A stretch of DNA of 64,000 nucleotides from Paenibacillus lacisoli (GTDB taxonomy: Bacteria > Bacillota > Bacilli > Paenibacillales > Paenibacillaceae): NCBI RefSeq assembly GCF_030580655.1, contig NZ_JAUQTB010000009.1:62001-126000 (forward strand). Reading direction: 5' to 3'. Position numbers and translations under genes: made by a program. The notes under the pieces were generated by a model. It was not told where the DNA came from. It was given only the letters and a program-made list of their open reading frames with translations, and did no database searches. Of the stretch, positions 27,794 to 36,042 are shown in pieces (the first letter of the stretch is position 1; the number at the start of each line of letters is the position of its first letter).

Positions 27794-28102
27794 TTACTCC
27801 TCGGAAGCACTCAAAATCAGTTCTACCAAACCAGGAAAACGCTGGTTTAAATCATCCTTTCTCAAGGAATAAAAATGCTGCTTGCCTTCAATTCGCGGTT
27901 GGATCAGTCCTGCTTCGCGCAAAATTTTAATGTGATGGGACAACGTCGATTTAGAAATATGGTCTACTTCAAAGGCGGAACAATTTTTCTCTCCGGAACG
28001 GGCCAGACAGTGTGCAATTTTCATGCGAACCGGATCTCCCAGCGCATTGCAGACTGCAGTCAGACTTAATGCTGAGACCAAAGGGATTGTTGGAGTTTTC
28101 AT
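27794..28102 (-). CDS. ArsR-family transcriptional regulator
   Basis: 102 residues forming a winged helix: ALGDPVRMKIAHCLA, the recognition helix region SKSTLSHHIKILREAGLI and a wing (RIEGKQHFYSLRKDDL). The single Cys pair (HCLARSGEKNC) could sense a metal or redox state, but the classical ArsR metal motif is absent; the 'padR-like' small-ligand ArsR type is as likely. The start is uncertain: the ATG has no clear ribosome site and a TTG 12 codons upstream is in frame. It is divergent from the NTF2-like gene, with inverted repeats between them. Confidence 0.88.
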   Translation of the reverse strand: MKTPTIPLVSALSLTAVCNALGDPVRMKIAHCLARSGEKNCSAFEVDHISKSTLSHHIKILREAGLIQPRIEGKQHFYSLRKDDLNQRFPGLVELILSASEE

Positions 28103-28151
28103 ATGTACGACGGTAGCACAATCAACCCGCCGTTTCAATGTTTGATTTTTT

Positions 28152-28213
28152 TCGAACTCATAGTTGTTAAAGGATACTAACTATGGTACAGTTCACATTG
28201 GTAATTAGTTCGA
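28152..28213. promoter_or_regulatory. Candidate operators between the ArsR and NTF2-like genes
   Basis: Two nested inverted repeats: TCGAACT (28152-28158) with AGTTCGA (28207-28213), and CATAGTT (28159-28165) with AACTATG (28179-28185). They lie in the shared AT-rich promoter region, where ArsR-type dimers normally bind. Confidence 0.5.
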
Positions 28214-28262
28214 TATTTTTCAAACTTAATTCAGATTTACTTCATTTTCAGGAGGAATACAG

Positions 28263-28637
28263 ATGACAACCTTGTTAAACAACTATTTCCGTTTATTTGA
28301 CGCTTCCCGCACGGATGAACGTGCGATGCAGGACTTATTGTCCCTTTTTACACCTGATGCAGAAATTGTTCTCAACGGCACCAGAAGAACAGGATTTACA
28401 GATTTTATAAAGGCTTTTTATGAATACAACGCAGACGTCAAACACATGTGGGATCAATGGGAGCTGCAGCCGGATGGCAGTTATAAGACGAACTGGGCAG
28501 TTTGCGGACAAGCGGCAGACGGTAAGGTATACGCTAAAACAGGGATTGATATTGCTCGTGTTAATGAGGCAGGGCAAATTATCTATCTGGAAAATGTGCA
28601 GGCGGACAAGGATGCCTTCAGCAAATACAACCAGTAA
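28263..28637 (+). CDS. NTF2/SnoaL-like small protein
   Basis: 124 residues with the alpha+beta cone fold pattern: N-terminal helix (NNYFRLFDASRTDERAMQDLLSLF), TPDAEIVLNGTRRTG, a long helix (DFIKAFYEYNADVKHMW), then strands (YKTNWAVCGQAADGKVYAKTGIDIARVN...GQIIYLENV). Members act as small-molecule isomerases, hydrolases or ligand pockets; the substrate is unknown. AGGAGGAATACAG precedes the ATG. It is divergent from an ArsR-type repressor that probably controls it. Confidence 0.82.
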   Translation: MTTLLNNYFRLFDASRTDERAMQDLLSLFTPDAEIVLNGTRRTGFTDFIKAFYEYNADVKHMWDQWELQPDGSYKTNWAVCGQAADGKVYAKTGIDIARVNEAGQIIYLENVQADKDAFSKYNQ

Positions 28638-28741
28638 TAGAAGCTGTACAGGTTCTTCTTCTCGATGCTTCATCCCCTTCTCATTTGTTGCTATCCCATC
28701 TATGATAGATATCAGAATGCGATTGGAGGAGAACAAACATC

Positions 28742-29914
28742 ATGAAGTTTGCCAAACGAATGGACCTATTCCGGGAAGGAATATTTACCAGGCTTCTGGA
28801 AATCAAGCGGCAGCGGCTGGAGAACGGGGATCCTGTCATTGATCTCAGTGTCGGAACACCGAATATTCCTCCGGCTCCCCACATCATAAACGCTTTATGC
28901 GAAGCCGCAGCGGATACACGCAATTACATCTATGCGGTCAATGACCAGAACGATCTGCTGCAGGCCGTCAGCGGCTGGTATAAGCACCGGTACCAGGTAG
29001 ACCTGGATCCCGCGACCCAAATCTGCTCCCTGCTCGGCTCGCAGGAGGGACTTGCCCATATTTCTTTGTCCATCGTGGATGAGGGCGATCTGGTGCTCGT
29101 ACCGGACCCTTGTTATCCGGTGTTCGCGGATGGCCCTCTGCTGGCCGGCGCCGAGCTCTACTACATGGCGCAAACGGAAGAAAACAACTATGTCATCCAG
29201 CTCCAGGACATTCCCGAGGAGGTTGCCCGAAGAGCTAAATTTATGCTGGTGTCCTACCCTAATAATCCGACAGCAGCAATAGCACCCGATTCGTTTTACA
29301 ATGATCTGATTGCTTTTGCACAAAAGTATGAAATTATCGTACTGCATGATAACGCCTACAGCGAGCTCGTTTTTGACGGGAACTCCTGCGGCAGCTTCCT
29401 CTCCTACCCCGGTGCTATGGACGTGGGCGTCGAATTCAATTCATTGTCCAAAACCTATGGTCTCGCCGGTGCCCGTATTGGCTTCTGTGTCGGCCATGCG
29501 GGAATCGTATCCATGCTGAAGAAGCTGAAATCCAACATGGATTACGGGATGTTCCTGCCGATCCAGAAGGCTGCCATTGCTGCCATTACCGGTGATCAGT
29601 CCGAAGTTATACGTGTCAGAGAAATCTACGAGGAACGCAGGGATATTCTGTGCGAAGGATTCACCAGCTTGGGATGGCCCATGGACAAACCTGCTGCTAC
29701 CATGTTTATCTGGAGCCGTATTCCGGATCACTACCAGACCTCCGAGGATTTTGCTATGGAGCTGGTTCACCGGGCCGGTGTCATCGTGACGCCGGGCAGT
29801 GCCTTTGGTCCCTCCGGCGAAGGTTATGTGAGGTTAGCCCTGGTACAGGATGCAGACGTTCTCCGGCAAGCAGTGAAAGCTGTCGGCGATAGCGGCATTG
29901 TACACAAAAAGTAG
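28742..29914 (+). CDS. Class I/II PLP-dependent aminotransferase
   Basis: 390 residues of fold-type I. Visible features: substrate-loop start (VIDLSVGTPNIPPAPHII), GSQEGLAHISLSI (cofactor phosphate), DPCYPVF, SYPNNPTAA with the conserved Asn, VLHDNAYSELVF with the pyridine-binding Asp, and the PLP lysine in NSLSKTYGLAGARIG. A C-terminal arginine in YVRLALV binds the carboxylate. It resembles the LL-diaminopimelate/AlaC-like subgroup, but the substrate cannot be fixed. It is 105 bp after the NTF2-like gene on the same strand and has its own ribosome site (GGAGG). Confidence 0.88.
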   Translation: MKFAKRMDLFREGIFTRLLEIKRQRLENGDPVIDLSVGTPNIPPAPHIINALCEAAADTRNYIYAVNDQNDLLQAVSGWYKHRYQVDLDPATQICSLLGSQEGLAHISLSIVDEGDLVLVPDPCYPVFADGPLLAGAELYYMAQTEENNYVIQLQDIPEEVARRAKFMLVSYPNNPTAAIAPDSFYNDLIAFAQKYEIIVLHDNAYSELVFDGNSCGSFLSYPGAMDVGVEFNSLSKTYGLAGARIGFCVGHAGIVSMLKKLKSNMDYGMFLPIQKAAIAAITGDQSEVIRVREIYEERRDILCEGFTSLGWPMDKPAATMFIWSRIPDHYQTSEDFAMELVHRAGVIVTPGSAFGPSGEGYVRLALVQDADVLRQAVKAVGDSGIVHKK

Positions 29915-29970
29915 AATGAAGCTATCCCGGCAGTATTACAGGCAGGTGCCGCGATCAAGCGGCCTGCCGC

Positions 29971-30783
29971 TTAACTGCGCTGTCCGCCAAGACAGCCGCC
30001 GAAATATTCATCCACCTTGTCCCGGCGATATCCGTCGATCCCCCGCCAGGTTGCCATCGAGTTAAAATCAGTACCCCGCCCCCGCTCTTTTCTATAGTCA
30101 TCCGTAGATTGAAGAAGGCCTGCATAACCCCAAATCTCCATCACCTGGTCGCGCTCGTCTTTACTGGAGGGGAATATCCCTTTCCAGCGTTTCTCCAGCT
30201 GCCGTGCAGCTTCATTCTCACCGCAGGCTTCCACAGCTTCGAGCATACTCTTCAAAATCGCGATATCTTCTTCACTGACCGTATGTTCCTCTTCCCGGCA
30301 CAGCAGTTCCAGATCCAGCAGACAGTAGACCAGCCAGTTCAGGCGGACACCGCCCCATTTTATCCGCTCGAAGTTCAGAATGTTCAGATCCTCGTCCACG
30401 TAATGCTCATTAGACATCAGCTTGTGTTCATTACAATACTCGCAGGCACTGTACATAGGCTCTGCCGCTTTCGGCTGTCCATAGCTGTGCAGCGGAAGCT
30501 CCTTCGTCAAAGCCCAGCTCGATAGAGCACTCCGCAAATGCACCTTCCGGGTAGACAGACTGTGCAGGAATGCATTCACTACTTGACTTTGTGTAAGTCT
30601 ACCCTCGTGAATGGCCCGCAGTCTGCCAATGCATTCATCATGGGTGATGCTGAGGGGATCGAACATAACGCCTTTGCTTTTGGCATAATTGAAGTCCTCA
30701 TTCGTAAAGGTAAAACCTCCGCTCTTCCATCCGCTGGAGGTCCAATACGTCTGAATCAGTATCTTTTTTGCTTTCTTGTCCAT
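29971..30783 (-). CDS. Conserved hypothetical protein
   Basis: 270 residues, soluble, with no signal peptide. A CEYCNEH motif near residue 113 suggests a metal site. The N-terminus (ILIQTYWTSSGWKSG) and the central segment RKVHLRSALSSWAL...LPLH read as conserved. The C-terminus is helical with a Gly-rich tail. I do not recognise the family. It converges with the aminotransferase; a GC-rich hairpin without T-run (29940-29968) lies between them. Confidence 0.7.
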   Translation of the reverse strand: MDKKAKKILIQTYWTSSGWKSGGFTFTNEDFNYAKSKGVMFDPLSITHDECIGRLRAIHEGRLTQSQVVNAFLHSLSTRKVHLRSALSSWALTKELPLHSYGQPKAAEPMYSACEYCNEHKLMSNEHYVDEDLNILNFERIKWGGVRLNWLVYCLLDLELLCREEEHTVSEEDIAILKSMLEAVEACGENEAARQLEKRWKGIFPSSKDERDQVMEIWGYAGLLQSTDDYRKERGRGTDFNSMATWRGIDGYRRDKVDEYFGGCLGGQRS

Positions 30784-30907
30784 GGCTGTTTATACTCCCT
30801 CGCTATAATTATGTATTGAATAAGTAAATTGTAAGATAAATGAAGAAAGGGTGACAAGGACCCGATTATTTACAAATGAAAACCTGAAACCGAGGCACCC
30901 TAAATCA

Positions 30908-30936
30908 GAAAAGCCCGCGCTGGACGCGGACTTCAC
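30908..30936 (-). terminator. Terminator of the LacI-family regulator gene
   Basis: On the minus strand AAGTCCGCG and CGCGGGCTT pair around a 5-base loop, with TTTTCTG after it. Confidence 0.75.
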
Positions 30937-30987
30937 AAAATTGAGCGTTCATCCATCGGTCCGCTGATATGAGGCATCGGCAAATCG

Positions 30988-32031
30988 TCAATCCGACGAC
31001 GGCATGTCCCGGTGTGAATACTGCCTCATGGCCACGCTTGATTCCCGGACGATCAGACGCGGCTCGAACTCGACTCGTTCATATTCGGTCGGACTCGTGG
31101 ACTGGATGCGCTTGAGCAGCAGTTCTGCGGCGAGACGGCCGACCTCATTCCCCATAATGGAAACCGAGCTGATCTGGGGTGATGTTACGGTTGTCCATAG
31201 GTTGTTATCAATCCCTACCACAGCTACCTCTTCCGGAACCGAGATGCCCAGCTCCTTGAAACGGTTTACGATACCAATCGCGACCATGTCGTTGACGGCA
31301 TAGATCGCATCCGGCATATGCTTGAGACTATAGAAATAGTTAGCGGCCTGACGGCCTGTCTCAAACGAGAAATCCTCTCCAAAATAGACCAGCGAAGCAT
31401 CGACCTGTCCCAGTGACTTCTCATAGGCCCGGTAACGCTCCTCAATCTTGTCCTTCGGCGCACCGGCATAAGCGATCCGGGTCCGGCCGATCTGCAGCAG
31501 ATGCTCCATCACCAGCTTCCCTTCCTGGCGGGCCAGCCCTACAATATCAGCCTTCAGGTCCGCGCTCAGCGTCTTGCCGTAATTAATAACCGACACAGGG
31601 ATTCCAGCCTGGTTGATCATATTCTCCAGTGTTTTCGGATACGCGAGCGGCATGATCACAAGGCCGTCCACGTGCAGCTTCTTGATCTCCCGCAGTGTCT
31701 CCAGCTCCAGACGGGCATTGCCAAGTGTATTGATCTGCACAACCCTGTAATCATGCTGCTTGGCCGCCTGTTCAACCGACCAGGCAATATCCGGAATGAT
31801 AGCATTGCGGATATCCGGGACAGCCAGCGCAATCTGACGAGTCTGGCGAATCTTCAAACTCTGGGCGGACGTATTCGGAACAAACCCCATTTCGGCAACG
31901 ACCTGCAGAATATGAGCTTTGGTCTTGGCACTGATACCCCCGCTGTTATTGAGGGCCCGGGATACGGTTGCAATGCCGACACCCGCTTGTCTGGCTACAT
32001 CCTCTATGGTTACTTTTTTCTGGTTTGCCAT
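30988..32031 (-). CDS. LacI-family transcriptional regulator
   Basis: 347 residues. Helix-turn-helix plus hinge at 1-60 (VTIEDVARQAGVGIATVSRALNNSGGISAKTKAHIL), then a two-lobe periplasmic-binding-like effector domain (QIALAVPDIRNAIIPDIAWSVEQAA ... GIDNNLWTTVTSPQISSVSI). It represses or activates carbon-use genes on binding a small ligand. An upstream in-frame ATG exists 18 codons earlier, but AGGGGAAC lies nine bases before this one. A 20-bp perfect palindrome in the divergent intergenic region is its likely operator, and the dehydrogenase gene its likely target. Confidence 0.92.
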   Translation of the reverse strand: MANQKKVTIEDVARQAGVGIATVSRALNNSGGISAKTKAHILQVVAEMGFVPNTSAQSLKIRQTRQIALAVPDIRNAIIPDIAWSVEQAAKQHDYRVVQINTLGNARLELETLREIKKLHVDGLVIMPLAYPKTLENMINQAGIPVSVINYGKTLSADLKADIVGLARQEGKLVMEHLLQIGRTRIAYAGAPKDKIEERYRAYEKSLGQVDASLVYFGEDFSFETGRQAANYFYSLKHMPDAIYAVNDMVAIGIVNRFKELGISVPEEVAVVGIDNNLWTTVTSPQISSVSIMGNEVGRLAAELLLKRIQSTSPTEYERVEFEPRLIVRESSVAMRQYSHRDMPSSD

Positions 32032-32129
32032 GCTGTTCGTTCCCCTTTTACCGGAATCGTTTCCCGTATCACTTGAAATTTTCATTCTCTTTCTTTCATT
32101 ATATCATGAAGCAGCCTTCTTGGCAGATT

Positions 32130-32201
32130 GCGTTAGCCGTCTAACGCCCTGCTTTTGCTGTCCTTCAGGTTACTATATGCATATTTCAAATCACCTCCTT
32201 T
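32130..32201 (-). promoter_or_regulatory. Strong ribosome site, mini-frame and hairpin upstream of the LacI gene
   Basis: On the minus strand AAAGGAGGTGAT (32190-32201) is a 12-base perfect complement to the 16S rRNA end. It precedes an 18-codon frame from a TTG at 32189 to a TAA at 32133, and the TAA sits in a perfect GCGTTAG/CTAACGC hairpin (32130-32147). It could be a leader peptide with attenuator-like structure or the remnant of a lost gene. Confidence 0.3.
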
Positions 32202-32287
32202 ATTGTACTAAGATTGTGCCGCTTTGTAACTTGCCCATTCCCCTGGCTTCCCTTCTGATCTGACCTTATTCCGATTTTGCTGCCCCA

Positions 32288-32338
32288 TTGACAACCCATA
32301 CATATTATGACATCATGTTTTAGGAAACGTTTCCTAAA
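32288..32338 (+). promoter_or_regulatory. Promoter and LacI-type operator of the butanediol dehydrogenase gene
   Basis: TTGACA (32288-32293) is followed after 17 bp by CATCAT preceded by TGA (extended -10). The perfect 20-bp palindrome TTTAGGAAACGTTTCCTAAA (32319-32338) begins two bases later and covers the transcript start. The central AAACGTTT form is typical of LacI-family operators. Confidence 0.8.
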
Positions 32339-32402
32339 TTATTTTTATTTTCTTTTTTAACTTTCATTATGTTCCAAACCTAGATCAGGGAGATGACTTT
32401 TC

Positions 32403-33455
32403 ATGCAAGCATTACGATGGCACAGCGTTAAGGATGTGCGGGTGGAAGAAATTCAGGAGCCGGCAGCACTTAAAGGGAAAGTAAAAATTAAAATCGAATG
32501 GTGCGGTATCTGCGGAAGTGACCTGCATGAATACGCGGCAGGACCGATCTTTATTTCACAGGACAGCCCTCATCCATTGACTCATGAGAAGGCACCTGTT
32601 GTCATGGGCCATGAATTTTCCGGCCAGGTCGTTGAGGTTGGCGAAGGTGTAACCAAATTCAAGGCTGGCGACCGCGTTGTCGTTGAACCCATCTTTGCCT
32701 GTGGTGAATGTACGGCCTGCAGACAAGGTAAATATAACCTGTGCGAACAAATGGGCTTCCTTGGCCTTGCCGGCGGGGGCGGCGGTTTCTCCGAGTATGT
32801 GGCTGCCGATGAGCATATGGTCCATAAGATCCCGGACTCTGTCTCCTACGAACAGGGTGCACTTGTAGAACCTTCGGCTGTGGCCTTGTATGCTGTCCGC
32901 CAGAGCCAGTTCAAGGTTGGTGACCGTGCTGTCGTCTTCGGCGCAGGACCAATCGGACTGCTGGTGATCGAAGCGCTGAAGGCTTCCGGAGCTTCCGATA
33001 TTTATGCCGTCGAGCTCTCCAGCGAACGGAGAAGCAAAGCCGAGGAGCTGGGTGCGATTGGCCTCAATCCGGCTGAAGTCAACGTTGTCCAGGAGATCCG
33101 CCGTCTGACTGATGGCGGTGCAGACGTCGCTTATGAAGTTACCGGGGTCCCTGTCGTGCTGACACAGGCCATTGAGTCCACAAAGCTGAGCGGGCAGATC
33201 ATGATCGTCAGCATTTTTGAGAAGGAAGCTCCGATTCATCCGAATCTGATCGTCATGCAGGAGCGCAATATCGCGGGTATTATCGGTTATCGTGATGTGT
33301 TCCCGGCTGTGATCAGCCTGATGAATCAAGGCTACTTCTCTGCCGAGAAGCTTGTGACCAAGCGGATTGGCTTGAAGGATATTGTTGACCAGGGTTTTGA
33401 AGCTCTGCTGAAAGAGAAAAACCAGGTCAAAATTCTCGTATCTCCTAATTTGTAA
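32403..33455 (+). CDS. bdhA: Zinc-dependent (R,R)-2,3-butanediol dehydrogenase-like enzyme
   Basis: 350 residues of the medium-chain dehydrogenase family. Catalytic zinc ligands are in CGICGSDLHEY and GHEFSGQVVEVG, and structural zinc cysteines lie at about 98-115 (CGECTACRQGKYNLC). The Rossmann motif GAGPIGLL is at about 178. The long insert after the first zinc ligand (YAAGPIFISQDSPHPLTHEKAPVVMGHEF split) is typical of BdhA. It interconverts acetoin and butanediol with NAD(H). AGGGAGATG precedes the ATG. It is monocistronic, facing the LacI-family gene. Confidence 0.88.
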   Translation: MQALRWHSVKDVRVEEIQEPAALKGKVKIKIEWCGICGSDLHEYAAGPIFISQDSPHPLTHEKAPVVMGHEFSGQVVEVGEGVTKFKAGDRVVVEPIFACGECTACRQGKYNLCEQMGFLGLAGGGGGFSEYVAADEHMVHKIPDSVSYEQGALVEPSAVALYAVRQSQFKVGDRAVVFGAGPIGLLVIEALKASGASDIYAVELSSERRSKAEELGAIGLNPAEVNVVQEIRRLTDGGADVAYEVTGVPVVLTQAIESTKLSGQIMIVSIFEKEAPIHPNLIVMQERNIAGIIGYRDVFPAVISLMNQGYFSAEKLVTKRIGLKDIVDQGFEALLKEKNQVKILVSPNL

Positions 33456-33467
33456 TAGACAGTTATG

Positions 33468-33499
33468 CCAAAAAGCCTGCTGAACAGCGGGCTTTTTGG
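33468..33499 (+). terminator. Terminator of the dehydrogenase gene
   Basis: AAAAAGCCtGCT and AGCGGGCTTTTT form a stem with one wobble and a short loop, followed by a T-run. Confidence 0.85.
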
Positions 33500-33566
33500 T
33501 GTTGGAAATTGATTTGAGCCATGCTATGAACAGAAGTATTATTAATCCATAAGAAGGAGATTTACT

Positions 33567-33593
33567 ATGGACAGACCGAATATGATCAGGTAA
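33567..33593 (+). other. Eight-codon frame with a strong ribosome site
   Basis: AAGGAGATTTACT precedes an ATG that opens MDRPNMIR and then stops. A neighbouring register continues briefly with KGNYIEIVMIRYRIS. This may be the stump of a lost gene or a leader peptide before the ECF41-controlled operon. Confidence 0.25.
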
Positions 33594-33658
33594 AGGTAAT
33601 TATATTGAAATTGTAATGATTCGCTATCGAATCAGCTGAAGATCCTGGCTCTTCGTCA

Positions 33659-33685
33659 TGTCACACATCGTTTCGATTAATCGTC
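33659..33685 (+). promoter_or_regulatory. ECF41-type promoter
   Basis: TGTCACA (33659-33665) and CGTC (33682-33685) are separated by 16 bp, the known promoter pattern of ECF41 sigma factors. It lies about 35 bp before the FAD-oxidoreductase start, whose operon encodes an ECF41 sigma factor, so autoregulation is expected. Confidence 0.85.
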
Positions 33686-33718
33686 ATATAAGCAGCAGAC
33701 CGGAAAGGATGATTGCTG

Positions 33719-35038
33719 ATGATTAAAAACCTCAATGAAACGATATGGGATGTAGTTATTATTGGAGCCGGCATCGCCGGGTTAACCGCCTCAATTCATT
33801 TGCCACAAACGGGCCGCAGCGTACTGGTGGTCGACAAAGGAGCACAACCAGGAGGCCGCGGTATGACAAATCAGCTGGCTGGCGCGCAGGTGAATCTCGG
33901 GGCACATGCTCTCTCCAAAAGTGCTCTCCCCCTTTTGCACGAGGTCGGCGTGACGCCTGTCGGAACAGAACCGAAACCGCCGGGAAAACTTATAGTTAAG
34001 GACGCTGACGGAGAGTTTATACCGATCTCCCTTACGCAGCTGCTGCTCGGACCTTTCCTGAAGTGGAAGGAGAAAACTCAACTGCTGCGTTTTTACAGCC
34101 GTCTCCGTAAAGCAGACACTCCCGCTCTCAGTTCGATAACCCTGCAGGCTTACCTGGAATCCCGCATCTCCAGTTTGCGTGTACGTCATATCGTTCTTGC
34201 CCTGGTTCGTCTCTCCACATACTGTGATGCTCCTGAACTGCTAAGTGCAGGGGCTGCTATTGAGCAGCTCAGGCAAGGAGGGGTAATCTATGTGGATCGA
34301 GGCTGGCAGTCTATCGTGAATCAGCTGATAGAACGAGCCCAACGTTTGGGTACCTCTTTCCTTAATCATTCACAGGTACTAGAAGTTAGCGGCAGCACCC
34401 CCAACATGACAGTTACTTTGAAAAACGGAACCCAGCTGGCGGCCCGGAATGTCATCTCCACTGCAGGACCATCTGAAATGCTGGCTTTCCTGAACCCGGC
34501 ACTCTCAACGGCGGAAGCTGCAATTTATCAAAACCTCATTCCGGTCAGAGCTGCATGCCTCGATCTCGTCGTCTCCGGGATGCCACAGCAGGACACGAAG
34601 TTTGTGTTAGGCATTGAAGCTCCATGGTACTATTCCAACCATTCACAGGCTGCCCTGTTAACCGATGGCCGTGCCCATGAGGTGATTCACGTAATGAAGT
34701 ATCTGCCTGCTTCGGGTCGGTCAGATGCGAAAGAGGATAAGCGGGAGCTCGAAAACTTTCTGGATATCATTCAGCCGGGATGGCGCAGATATGTTATTCA
34801 AGAGCGGTTTCTGCCCCGGATGCTTGTCTCGCACGGTACCGTCACAGCAGTCAACGGCGGCCTTGCTGGCAGGCCCGGACCTGCGGTCAAGGGAAGGCCC
34901 GGACTGTTCATTGCCGGCGACTGGGTAGGATCAAAGGGAATGCTCTTGAATGCCTCTCTGGCGAGTGCGAAGGAAGCAGCACAATGTATAGTTTCTGGTA
35001 TAGATCAGGATAAGGAAGGGATTCATGGTGGAACTTGA
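33719..35038 (+). CDS. FAD-dependent amine-oxidase/phytoene-desaturase-like oxidoreductase
   Basis: 439 residues. The dinucleotide motif VVIIGAGIAGLTASIHL is at about 12-30, with VVDKGAQPGGRG after it (second FAD motif). The C-terminal FAD site reads GLFIAGDWVGSKGMLLNASLASAKEAA. The middle is divergent. The substrate is unknown. The ATG follows AAGGA at nine bases; an in-frame TTG two codons earlier is less likely. It overlaps the sigma factor gene by 14 bp, and oxidoreductases are the common operon partners of ECF41 sigma factors. Confidence 0.85.
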   Translation: MIKNLNETIWDVVIIGAGIAGLTASIHLPQTGRSVLVVDKGAQPGGRGMTNQLAGAQVNLGAHALSKSALPLLHEVGVTPVGTEPKPPGKLIVKDADGEFIPISLTQLLLGPFLKWKEKTQLLRFYSRLRKADTPALSSITLQAYLESRISSLRVRHIVLALVRLSTYCDAPELLSAGAAIEQLRQGGVIYVDRGWQSIVNQLIERAQRLGTSFLNHSQVLEVSGSTPNMTVTLKNGTQLAARNVISTAGPSEMLAFLNPALSTAEAAIYQNLIPVRAACLDLVVSGMPQQDTKFVLGIEAPWYYSNHSQAALLTDGRAHEVIHVMKYLPASGRSDAKEDKRELENFLDIIQPGWRRYVIQERFLPRMLVSHGTVTAVNGGLAGRPGPAVKGRPGLFIAGDWVGSKGMLLNASLASAKEAAQCIVSGIDQDKEGIHGGT

Positions 35039-35936
35039 TTTCGTATACAGATCGTATAAACCTCTACTTCTCTCCATTGCATACCGCATGCTGGGCTCTG
35101 TCGCACAGGCTGAGGATTTGGTGCAGGATGTATTTGTAACGGTACAGCAGCAGAGGTTGTACAAGGATGATACTTCCGTATCTAACTGTAAGGCCTACTT
35201 ATGTAAAATGATCACCAACCGCTGTCTCGACTTTCTGAAATCCAACCGATTCAAAAGAGAGACTTATGTTGGACCCTGGCTTCCAGAACCTCTTGTAGAA
35301 CCCTACGCAGATCCATCTGGAGCCGGAGCGAGCTTGCATCAGGATCCTCTGCAGACCGTCCTCCTCGAGGATACGATCTCTTATGCGTTCCTCATCTTGC
35401 TGGACCAGCTGACACCTGTGGAACGCGCAGTATTCATTCTTAGGGAAGCATTCGAATTCGACTATCATGATATTGCTCACTTCGTCGATAAAACAGAGCC
35501 CGGGTGCCGTAAAATATACAGCCGTCTCAAACGAAAAATCCAAGCTGAGCCGGCAGCTGACCAGATTCCCGGCAGCCAACACAAGCTGCTGGTAACAAGC
35601 TTTCTCCAAGCGGTTTCTACTGGTGATATGGAAAAACTGCTCGCACTGCTCTCCGATGACATCGTGCTCTACAGCGATGGCGGCGGCAAGGTTCTCGCGG
35701 CGGTGAAGCCTATCACCTCCAGCCAGCGCGTCATCGGCTTCATCCAGGGGATTTTATCCAAGAGTACCGGTACGGAAACCTTCCAGCTCGTTAAGATAAA
35801 CGGAGAGCCTGGATTTATAATAAGCGGTCCTTCCGAGCCTTTCCCCACAGTAGTCAGTTTGGCATTCATAAAAGGTAAGATTGGACGGATCTACCTGATC
35901 CGCAATCCGGAAAAGCTTCAGCATTTACACTTATGA
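35025..35936 (+). CDS. sigJ: ECF41-family RNA polymerase sigma factor (SigJ-like) with SnoaL-like C-terminal domain
   Basis: 303 residues. Region sigma2 at about 5-75 (FVYRSYKPLLLSIAYRMLGSVAQAEDLVQDVF) and sigma4 at about 115-170 (LLDQLTPVERAVFILREAFEFDYHDIAHFV). The linker carries the ECF41 signature WLPEPL (85-90). The fused C-terminal NTF2-like domain has the DGGGK motif (218-222) and NPEKL near the end (294-298). In this group the C-terminal domain replaces an anti-sigma factor and controls activity. No separate anti-sigma gene is present. It probably transcribes its own operon from the promoter at 33.66 kb. Confidence 0.93.
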   Translation: MVELDFVYRSYKPLLLSIAYRMLGSVAQAEDLVQDVFVTVQQQRLYKDDTSVSNCKAYLCKMITNRCLDFLKSNRFKRETYVGPWLPEPLVEPYADPSGAGASLHQDPLQTVLLEDTISYAFLILLDQLTPVERAVFILREAFEFDYHDIAHFVDKTEPGCRKIYSRLKRKIQAEPAADQIPGSQHKLLVTSFLQAVSTGDMEKLLALLSDDIVLYSDGGGKVLAAVKPITSSQRVIGFIQGILSKSTGTETFQLVKINGEPGFIISGPSEPFPTVVSLAFIKGKIGRIYLIRNPEKLQHLHL

Positions 35937-36042
35937 CGGAAACTGTTAGTTTCACATGAAGAACTGATAACGATTATTCAATTCGTCTGATGGAAAGCTG
36001 AATTGATTTTATATAAACACCAATTAAGGGGGATTCCATTTC

